Below, one piece after another: positions 1 to 5,080 of a stretch of DNA of 5,080 bases. Position 1 is the first letter of the stretch. Each line of letters opens with the position of its first letter. Under the pieces are notes generated by a model, which did not search any database, was not told where the DNA came from, and was given only the letters and a program-made list of their open reading frames with translations. A program made the position numbers and the translations under genes. Source of the DNA: Patescibacteria group bacterium (GTDB lineage Bacteria; Patescibacteriota; Patescibacteriia; Patescibacteriales; GWC2-42-12); the NCBI GenBank assembly GCA_018827685.1, contig JAHJXD010000025.1, positions 1-5,080 on the forward strand, in the 5' to 3' direction.

Positions 1-23
1 AATTTGTTATCAATAGAATAAAT

Positions 24-51
24 TTGACATATTATAAAAATAATCTATACT
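24..51 (+). promoter_or_regulatory. Sigma70-type promoter of the DUF4143 ATPase gene (leaderless)
   Basis: A perfect -35 box TTGACA (24-29) is followed by 16 bp and a -10 box TATACT (46-51), one base off TATAAT. The -10 ends six bases before the ATG at 58, so transcription should begin on or next to the start codon, giving a leaderless mRNA. No Shine-Dalgarno sequence lies before the ATG, which fits. Two short dyads overlap the promoter: ATTAT-N4-ATAAT (31-44) in the spacer, and ATCTA-N5-TAGAT (43-57) across the -10 and the start site. The boxes are seen directly; the leaderless reading is inferred from spacing. Confidence 0.75.
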
Positions 52-57
52 TTAGAT

Positions 58-1287
58 ATGCAAGGTAAAAATAAACCATTGTTAAGATGTTTGGAGAAAG
101 AAATTAAAAAAACACTTAGCCATAAGCGATCATGTTTAATATTAGGACCAAGACAAGTTGGCAAAACAACTTTAGTAAAAACAATCCTTTCAAAATTTAA
201 AAATGTAATTGAATATCCTTTGCAAAATCCCTCAATAAAACTTGAGATAGAAGCAGATCCGTCAAAAATTATCAGGCAAGTTGAAGCAGTTGGCAACAGA
301 CCAATAGTATTTGTTGATGAAGCACAGAAAATACCGGAAATTTTTGACGCAGCTCAATATTTAATTGACGAAAACAAAGCTACTTTTATTTTTACTGGTT
401 CTTCGGCTAGAAAATTAAAACGCGGTAATGTTAATTTGCTCCCAGGCCGTATCAGACATTTTCATATGAATCCGCTTTTATGGAGTGAGCTTGGATATTC
501 ACAAAATAACACAATTAAAAAATTATCCTTAAACAATATTGATCAAAACTCATCATATAATTTTATTGATTCACTTGTTTATGGATCTTTGCCCGCTTTA
601 ACAATGATTTTAAAAAATGAGCGGGAAAATTATTTACGTTCATATTCTGAAATGTATTTAGAAGAAGAAATTAGAGCCGAAGCTATTAGCAGAAAAATAG
701 GAGCATTTTCAAGATTTTTAGAATTAGCGGCAGCAGAATCCGGCACAGCGCCTAATCTTTGCAAGCTTTCGCAAGAATCAGGTGTTAGTCAGCCAGCGAT
801 TAAAGAATTTTATCGTATTCTTGAAGACACTTTAATTGTAGAAAGAGTAGATCCATATTTAAAAAATTCACGAAAACGAATTCTTTCTTCTGCACGTTAT
901 TATTTTTTTGATTTAGGAGTACGTAATGCTTTAGCGCGTTTACCTTTAACAAAAAAATTAATTAATGCTCAAAAGGGAATTTTATTTGAACATGCGGTTG
1001 TTTTAGAAATTATTAAAAGAATCAGAGCATTGAATAAAAATTATAAAGTTTATTATTGGAGAACCAGCGGAGGAGCTGAAGTAGATTGCGTTTTAGACTT
1101 AATGGGGCAGATTATTCCTATTGAAATTAAAGCTTCAAAAAATATTTCATTGTCAGACATTAAAGGATTAAAATTTTTTTTAGAAGATTATAAAAAAGTA
1201 GCCAAGTATGGTTATGTTATTACAATGGGAGAAAAAAAAGAAAAATTAGCGGAAAACATTATTGCTATTCCATGGTTTCTTTTTTAA
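58..1287 (+). CDS. AAA+ ATPase with C-terminal DUF4143 domain
   Basis: This 409-residue protein has the full layout of the AAA_14/DUF4143 family. The N-terminal P-loop ATPase carries Walker A GPRQVGKT (30-37), Walker B IVFVDEAQ (83-90), a sensor-like FIFTGSSAR (110-118) and the LLPGR motif (127-131). A helical, winged-helix-like segment follows at about 230-265. The C-terminal DUF4143 part (from about 195) ends in a PD-(D/E)XK-like core: E340/D343 in GAEVDCVLD, then E356 and K358 in PIEIKAS. No signal peptide or membrane segment is seen, so it should be cytoplasmic. The family is common in bacteria and archaea, often in several copies per genome, but its substrate is unknown; ATP binding is secure and nuclease activity is only suggested by the fold. 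The ATG at 58 is supported by the promoter placed just before it. It looks more AT-rich than the helicase genes downstream and has no functionally linked neighbour, so it may be a transferred single gene. The stop is TAA. Confidence 0.93.
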   Translation: MQGKNKPLLRCLEKEIKKTLSHKRSCLILGPRQVGKTTLVKTILSKFKNVIEYPLQNPSIKLEIEADPSKIIRQVEAVGNRPIVFVDEAQKIPEIFDAAQYLIDENKATFIFTGSSARKLKRGNVNLLPGRIRHFHMNPLLWSELGYSQNNTIKKLSLNNIDQNSSYNFIDSLVYGSLPALTMILKNERENYLRSYSEMYLEEEIRAEAISRKIGAFSRFLELAAAESGTAPNLCKLSQESGVSQPAIKEFYRILEDTLIVERVDPYLKNSRKRILSSARYYFFDLGVRNALARLPLTKKLINAQKGILFEHAVVLEIIKRIRALNKNYKVYYWRTSGGAEVDCVLDLMGQIIPIEIKASKNISLSDIKGLKFFLEDYKKVAKYGYVITMGEKKEKLAENIIAIPWFLF

Positions 1288-1332
1288 ATTCGGCGACAGT
1301 CCTGTAAAAAGATACCAAAAAAATTCCGTTAT

Positions 1333-1406
1333 GGCTGGGTAGCTCAGTTGGTTAGAGCGTGGCACTCATAACGCCAAGGTCGAGAGTTCAAGCCTCTCCC
1401 CAGCCA
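1333..1406 (+). tRNA. tRNA-Met (anticodon CAT, elongator type)
   Basis: A 74-nt cloverleaf can be folded by eye. The acceptor stem GGCTGGG/CCCAGCC has seven Watson-Crick pairs. The D stem is GCTC/GAGC, the anticodon loop CTCATAA has anticodon CAT at 1367-1369, the variable loop is AGGTC, the T arm is GAGAG-TTCAAGC-CTCTC, and the discriminator is A. It is not the initiator: position 1-72 is paired and the anticodon stem lacks the three G-C pairs. The T4-A69 pair matches E. coli elongator tRNA-Met rather than the lysidine-modified tRNA-Ile2, which has C4-G69, so I prefer Met, with Ile2 as the alternative. Anticodon-stem pair 31-39 is A-C, a mismatch next to the loop. CCA is not encoded (CCC follows the discriminator), so the end must be added after transcription. 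Confidence 0.93.
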
Positions 1407-1424
1407 CCCAAAATTAATTTGTAG

Positions 1425-1497
1425 GCGCCCATAGCTCAGTTGGTAGAGCTGCTCGCTCTTAACGAGAAGGTCCCAGGTTCAAGTCCTGGTGGGCGCA
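1425..1497 (+). tRNA. tRNA-Lys (anticodon CTT)
   Basis: A 73-nt cloverleaf lies 18 bases after tRNA-Met. The acceptor stem is GCGCCCA/TGGGCGC, the D stem GCTC/GAGC, the anticodon loop CTCTTAA with anticodon CTT at 1458-1460, the variable loop AGGTC, the T arm CCAGG-TTCAAGT-CCTGG, and the discriminator A. It reads AAG; a TTT isoacceptor for AAA would be expected elsewhere. The outermost anticodon-stem pair 27-43 is G-A, a mismatch, while the other four pair well. CCA is not encoded (CTG follows). The close spacing and shared strand suggest one transcript with tRNA-Met. I see no clear promoter in the 45 bases between the ATPase stop and tRNA-Met. Confidence 0.95.
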
Positions 1498-1544
1498 CTG
1501 AAATGGATGAGCGCATCGCCAAGAAACAGGTCGCTTATTTTTTT

Positions 1545-2786
1545 ATGTCTTTACTAAATAAACAAATCGGATCGGATTTTAAAGGCTTGGGCGTTAGCGC
1601 TGATATTTTAAACGTGCTTAAAATTTTAAAGATAGATACACCAACCCCGATTCAAGTTAAATCAATTCCAGTAGCTTTGTCTGGTCAAGATATGGTCGGC
1701 GTAGCTCAAACCGGCACTGGCAAAACTTTTGCTTTCGGCATACCCATGATTGAGCGTTTATTACTTGAGCGCGGCCAAGGTTTAGTTTTATTGCCAACTC
1801 GCGAATTAGCTTCGCAAGTTGATGAAAATTTAAGAAAATTAGGCTCTAGATTGGGATTAAGAACAGCGGCTTTAATCGGAGGCCAAACCATTGGCAGCCA
1901 AGCGCAGAGTCTTAAAAGAAATCCGCATATTTTGATTTGCACCCCTGGTCGGCTGATTGACCATTTAAAAAGAGGCTGGGTGAAACTTGATTACATTAAA
2001 GTTTTAGTTTTGGATGAAGCTGATAGGATGTTTGACATGGGGTTTGCTCCGCAGATAGAAGAAATTATCAAACGGATTCCTAAAACTCGTCAGACTTTAT
2101 TATTTTCCGCCACTATGCCCCGGGCGATTTTAAGATTAGCCTCAACCCATATGTCCATGCCGGTCCATATTGAAGTTGCTCCGTCCGGAACCACGGTTGA
2201 ATGCGTTGATCAGGAAGTCTATGTTATGAAAAAAGAAAATAAGTATATGCAATTAGAAAAAATTCTTAAACAATATAAGGGTTCGGTTTTAGTTTTTGCC
2301 CGCACCAAGTATGGCGCCAAGCATTTGGCTAATAATCTTAAGCAATCTATGCACGAAGTAGCTGAAATTCATTCTAACTTATCATTTAATCAGCGCAAAG
2401 AATCTATGGCAGGTTTTAAAAGTAAAAAATATCGGATTTTAATCGCGACAGATATTGCTGCGCGCGGCATTGATGTTTCAGGTATTGAACTGGTAGTAAA
2501 TTACGACTTGCCGGACGATTCAGGGGATTATGTGCATCGCATCGGCCGCACTGCTCGAGCCGGAAATCCAGGCAAGGCGATTTCTTTCGCCACGCCTGAC
2601 CAATGGAAAGATATTCGTAATATTGAAAGATTGATAAATAAAAAATTAACTTTAACAAAATTTGCCGAGTTGGAACAAGCAGGCACCAGACCGACTTTTA
2701 AAAGGTACGGCCGGACCATGAGTTTTGGCCGATCAGTTGCTTCGCGCTCAAGACCAGGCGGTTTTGGCAGACACCGAGGCAGATAA
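1545..2786 (+). CDS. DEAD-box ATP-dependent RNA helicase, RhlE-like
   Basis: This is a complete two-lobed DEAD-box helicase of 413 residues from the ATG at 1545. Motifs in order are: Q motif TPTPIQ (32-37), motif I AQTGTGKT (54-61), Ia PTRELA (84-89), GG (112-113), Ib TPGR (133-136), II DEAD (157-160), III SAT (188-190), IV LVFARTK (249-255), V ATDIAARGID (301-310) and VI HRIGRTARAG (331-340). The last ~28 residues form a basic tail rich in Arg, Gly and Ser, expected to hold RNA. The family unwinds short RNA duplexes in ribosome assembly and mRNA turnover; LDEADRMFDMGF around motif II resembles RhlE, but subfamily naming is a guess. The start is uncertain: an in-frame ATG at 1503 adds 14 residues and lies five bases after tRNA-Lys. 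Those codons are GC-ending, unlike the gene body, which favours 1545. Neither start has a well-placed ribosome site. The stop is TAA. Confidence 0.93.
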   Translation: MSLLNKQIGSDFKGLGVSADILNVLKILKIDTPTPIQVKSIPVALSGQDMVGVAQTGTGKTFAFGIPMIERLLLERGQGLVLLPTRELASQVDENLRKLGSRLGLRTAALIGGQTIGSQAQSLKRNPHILICTPGRLIDHLKRGWVKLDYIKVLVLDEADRMFDMGFAPQIEEIIKRIPKTRQTLLFSATMPRAILRLASTHMSMPVHIEVAPSGTTVECVDQEVYVMKKENKYMQLEKILKQYKGSVLVFARTKYGAKHLANNLKQSMHEVAEIHSNLSFNQRKESMAGFKSKKYRILIATDIAARGIDVSGIELVVNYDLPDDSGDYVHRIGRTARAGNPGKAISFATPDQWKDIRNIERLINKKLTLTKFAELEQAGTRPTFKRYGRTMSFGRSVASRSRPGGFGRHRGR

Positions 2787-2857
2787 ATAATTTGCCCTCA
2801 TAGAGCAGCGCAAGCTTCCGAAGCCTGAGACAGAAACTGCTGTGTTAAAATAGAACT
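2787..2857 (+). other. Spacer before recG with a dyad and possible tRNA relic
   Basis: This 71-base spacer is more GC-rich than usual for this window. It contains GCTTC-C-GAAGC (2814-2824), an inverted repeat near where a -35 box for recG would fall, and a wider pair AGCAG (2804-2808)/CTGCT (2837-2841). The stretch 2794-2830 can also be read as a decayed 5' half of a tRNA. No T-run follows either stem, so it is not an intrinsic terminator. It could be an operator, a relic or chance. Confidence 0.4.
2843..2851 (+). promoter_or_regulatory. Extended -10 promoter of recG (leaderless)
   Basis: TG (2843-2844), one base, then TAAAAT (2846-2851) gives an extended -10 element, one mismatch from TGnTATAAT. 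No good -35 box is seen 16-18 bp upstream, which extended -10 promoters tolerate. The hexamer ends six bases before the ATG at 2858, the same spacing as in the ATPase gene, so the transcript should start at the AUG. No Shine-Dalgarno is present. Transcription from the DEAD-box gene could also read through, since only 71 bases separate them and no terminator is visible. Confidence 0.6.
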
Positions 2858-4996
2858 ATGCTAACGCTTGATACTGACATAATAAAAATTAGCAGAATAG
2901 GCGAGTCCGCTGCCAAACGGTTGAAAAAATTGGGCATTGAAACAGCAAGGGATCTGCTATTTTATTTTCCTTTTAGATACGATGATTTCAGTCATTTGAC
3001 GCCAATTAATAAATTACAGGCAGGAATTAGCGCAAATGTAGTCGGTCAAATAGAACTGATTCAAAACAAAAGAAGTCCGCGTCAAAGAATGAATATTACA
3101 GAAGCTTTGATAAATGATGGCACAGAAATTCTAAAAATAATTTGGTTTAATCAGCCGTTTATCGCTCGCAATTTAAAAGTTGGGGACAATATATCATTAG
3201 CAGGTAAAGTAGAAGAAAATTATAGCGGCTTGACCATGAATTCTCCTGTTTATGAAAAAATACAACCCTCTTACTCTCTTTGTCATGTGAGTGGCGCTGT
3301 GCATACACAGGGGTTGGTGCCTAATTATCATTTGACAGCAAAGATTACCCAAAAACAAATTAGATTTTTAATCAAGCAAATTATTGGCTTGTCAGCGCAA
3401 ATTATAGATTGGCAGCCTCAAGAAATTAAAAAAAATTTTAAATTAATTAGTTTGGCTGATGCTATAAAAAAAATACATTTTCCAAAAAATAATTTTGATC
3501 TTAAACAAGCTCGCGAGCGCTTAGCCTTTGATGAGCTTTTTTTAATTCAATTGCAATCACAGTTAGTTAAGAAAAATTTAAGCATGAGCAAATCGCCAGC
3601 GATAAAATTTTATGAGCAAGAAACTAAAAATTTTGTTAATAGTTTGTGTTTTAGATTGACTAACGCGCAAAGAAAATCAGCTTGGGAAATTTTACAGGAT
3701 ATTGCAAATAGCAGGCCAATGTCCAGACTTTTGGAAGGCGATGTTGGCAGTGGTAAAACAATAGTCGCGATTATTGTTATGCTTAATGCGGCATTGAATA
3801 AAAAGCAGGCGGTTTTAATGGTGCCGACCGAGATTTTAGCTAAACAGCATTATGATACGATTTGCAGGCTGTTGAGTAATTTTGACATTAAGATTGGGTT
3901 AATATCTAGAAGTCAAAGACAAATTTTCAATTTTCAATTTTTAATTGATAAAAATAAAATAAAAAATCAAGACATAATAAATAATTCAGATATTATTATT
4001 GGCACTCACGCGCTTATTCAAGAAGATATTAAATTTCAAGACTTGGCATTAGCCATAATTGATGAACAGCATCGCTTTGGCGTAGAACAAAGAGCCGCTT
4101 TAATGCGGACTAATGCTGATAAAAAGCACGGGTTAATGCCTCACCTGCTTTCTATGACTGCAACGCCGATTCCCAGAAGTTTAGCCCTGGCCTTATATGG
4201 GGATTTGGATTTGTCTGTGATTAATGAAATGCCAAAACAAAGAAAAAAGATTATTACTAAAATAGTGCCTGAATGCGAACGTGAAAAAGCTTATGACTTT
4301 ATTCGCGAACAAATTAAACAAGGGCGGCAGGTTTTTGTAATATGTCCATTAATTGATATTTCCGATAAGCTTGGCGTAAAATCAGTAGAAGAAGAATATA
4401 AAAAATTGGATAAAATTGTATTTCCTGATTTAACAATCGGCAAACTTCACGGCAGATTAGCAACCGCGGAAAAAGAAAAAATTATGCAGGAATTTTTAGA
4501 TAATAAAATAAAAATTTTAGTTTCCACTTCAGTAGTGGAAGTCGGAGTTGATATTCCTAATGCCAGCGTGATGATGATTGAAGGCGCTGATCGGTTTGGC
4601 CTGGCGCAAATCCATCAATTTAGGGGCAGGGTTGGCAGAAGTATTTATCAATCTTATTGTTTTTTATTCGCTCGGTTAGATTTACCCAGCGGAATTGTCT
4701 CTGGCAGTATTCAACAGTCGGAGATAACTTTAAAACGTCTGCAGGCTTTGGTTGATAATCATAATGGTTTTGATTTGGCTAAAATGGATTTAAAATTCAG
4801 AGGACCAGGACAGGTTTATGGCGCTGAACAAAAAGGTTTTCCTCAATTGAAAATCGCCTCGTTGTTTGATTATATTTTAATGAAACAAGCTCGCGATCAG
4901 GCTGTAAAATTAATTGACATAGATCCATCTTTAAATAAATGGCCTAATTTAAAGGAAAAATTAGGCGATTGGGAAAAGACAACGCATTTGGAGTAG
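2858..4996 (+). CDS. recG: ATP-dependent DNA helicase RecG
   Basis: This is a complete RecG of 712 residues, close to the family norm (E. coli 693). RecG is a cytoplasmic superfamily 2 translocase that binds branched DNA, reverses stalled replication forks and moves Holliday junctions. The N-terminus has a helix-hairpin-helix-like segment (about 8-42) followed by the OB-fold wedge domain (about 55-135) that splits the fork. The motor follows: Walker A GDVGSGKT (294-301), PTEILA (323-328), IGTHALIQED (381-390), DEQH (402-405), TAT (434-436), STSVVEVGVDIP (556-567) and QFRGRVGR (587-594). The C-terminal RecG signature FRGPGQVYGAEQKG (647-660) and the terminal helical end are intact. Two places look longer than the family core: about 138-150 before the LVPNYHLT block, and 351-375 between motifs Ia and Ib, where a repeat-like AT tract is translated. 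ATG 2858 fits both homology and the promoter. The stop is TAG. Confidence 0.97.
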   Translation: MLTLDTDIIKISRIGESAAKRLKKLGIETARDLLFYFPFRYDDFSHLTPINKLQAGISANVVGQIELIQNKRSPRQRMNITEALINDGTEILKIIWFNQPFIARNLKVGDNISLAGKVEENYSGLTMNSPVYEKIQPSYSLCHVSGAVHTQGLVPNYHLTAKITQKQIRFLIKQIIGLSAQIIDWQPQEIKKNFKLISLADAIKKIHFPKNNFDLKQARERLAFDELFLIQLQSQLVKKNLSMSKSPAIKFYEQETKNFVNSLCFRLTNAQRKSAWEILQDIANSRPMSRLLEGDVGSGKTIVAIIVMLNAALNKKQAVLMVPTEILAKQHYDTICRLLSNFDIKIGLISRSQRQIFNFQFLIDKNKIKNQDIINNSDIIIGTHALIQEDIKFQDLALAIIDEQHRFGVEQRAALMRTNADKKHGLMPHLLSMTATPIPRSLALALYGDLDLSVINEMPKQRKKIITKIVPECEREKAYDFIREQIKQGRQVFVICPLIDISDKLGVKSVEEEYKKLDKIVFPDLTIGKLHGRLATAEKEKIMQEFLDNKIKILVSTSVVEVGVDIPNASVMMIEGADRFGLAQIHQFRGRVGRSIYQSYCFLFARLDLPSGIVSGSIQQSEITLKRLQALVDNHNGFDLAKMDLKFRGPGQVYGAEQKGFPQLKIASLFDYILMKQARDQAVKLIDIDPSLNKWPNLKEKLGDWEKTTHLE
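3920..3947 (+). repeat. CAATTTT-type tandem tract inside recG
   Basis: Two consecutive TTTTCAA units followed by TTTTTAATTG form a low-complexity tract of the kind I associate with intergenic repeats in AT-rich genomes. Here it is in frame and gives RecG residues 355-364 (QIFNFQFLID), in a segment between helicase motifs Ia and Ib that is about seven residues longer than I recall for the family. The tract is seen directly; its origin as an inserted repeat is inference. Confidence 0.5.
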
Positions 4997-5029
4997 AATG
5001 GCGGTAGCAGTCCCCCTTTTATTTTTAAA

Positions 5030-5047
5030 CATATCCACATATCCACA
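5030..5047 (+). repeat. Tandem CATATCCA repeat with two DnaA-box-like sites
   Basis: CATATCCA occurs twice in direct succession and is followed by CA. This creates two copies of ATATCCACA (5031-5039 and 5039-5047), each one base from the consensus DnaA box TTATCCACA. The bases to the window edge (5049-5080) are almost all A and T. It could be a DnaA-binding site in an origin or promoter, or a chance repeat; the next gene is out of view. Confidence 0.45.
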
Positions 5048-5080
5048 GCCAATAATAAAGAAAGTTAATTTTAAAATATA

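Noticed and set aside
1268..1287. T-run at the end of the ATPase gene as a terminator
   Set aside because: The T-run encodes the last Phe codons and no stable hairpin precedes it; CCATGG alone is too short.
1333..1406. Initiator tRNA-fMet
   Set aside because: The 1-72 pair is G-C rather than mismatched, and the anticodon stem lacks the run of three G-C pairs.
1411..1420. Palindrome AAATTAATTT between the tRNA genes
   Set aside because: It is short, pure A/T and expected by chance in this composition; no other sign of a regulatory site is present.
1440..1544. Longer DEAD-box reading frame starting with TTG at 1440
   Set aside because: Residues 1-19 of this version are a translation of the tRNA-Lys gene, a common artefact; the protein family signal begins only after 1545.
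1506..1544. Imperfect stem (AGCG/CGCT plus GCC/GGT) followed by a T-rich tract, like a terminator between tRNA-Lys and the DEAD-box gene
   Set aside because: The stem is short with a four-base bulge and competes with another small hairpin (GATG-N4-CATC), so I cannot support an intrinsic terminator.
1706..1942. Reverse-strand open frames opposite the ATPase and DEAD-box genes (also 45-296, 2416-2658, 2528-2719)
   Set aside because: They are shadows of well-supported + strand genes, with no recognisable motifs or start signals.
58..4996. TGA recoded as glycine, as in Gracilibacteria and Absconditabacteria
   Set aside because: None of the three genes has an in-frame TGA; they end in TAA, TAA and TAG and use GGN for glycine.
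4997..5027. Terminator after recG (GC-rich stretch then T-rich stretch)
   Set aside because: The GC-rich part GGCGG...CCCCC does not fold into a convincing stem when paired base by base.

Overview
This AT-rich window holds three complete protein genes and two tRNA genes, all on the + strand: an AAA+ ATPase of the DUF4143 family (58-1287), an elongator-type tRNA-Met(CAT) (1333-1406), a tRNA-Lys(CTT) (1425-1497), a DEAD-box RNA helicase of RhlE type (about 1545-2786) and the DNA helicase RecG (2858-4996). Gaps between genes are short, and no insertion sequence, CRISPR array, rRNA or phage gene is visible. No reverse-strand gene is supported.

The organism is a bacterium, since RecG and the tRNAs are of bacterial type. 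I infer a member of the Candidate Phyla Radiation (Patescibacteria, perhaps Parcubacteria-like). The hints are the compact AT-rich layout, a DUF4143 ATPase, tRNAs without an encoded CCA end, the lack of Shine-Dalgarno sites, and a CAATTTT-type tract inside recG. None of these proves the phylum. The stop codons are TAA, TAA and TAG, with no in-frame TGA, so the recoded TGA=Gly lineages are not indicated.

The clearest regulatory signal is leaderless expression. The ATPase gene has a -35/-10 pair (TTGACA, 16 bp, TATACT) and recG has an extended -10 (TG-T-TAAAAT). In both, the -10 ends exactly six bases before the ATG, which puts the predicted transcription start on the start codon. The DEAD-box gene has no such promoter. 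It begins just after tRNA-Lys and may depend on transcription from upstream.

The genes do not form one obvious pathway. The tRNAs and the RNA helicase belong to translation and RNA metabolism, RecG remodels stalled replication forks and recombination intermediates, and the ATPase has no assigned role. I see no convincing new multi-gene system. Points worth a second look are the leaderless promoters, a repeat-like tract read as extra residues inside RecG, a tRNA-like relic before recG, two near-consensus DnaA boxes after recG, and the orphan ATPase with a nuclease-like C-terminus.
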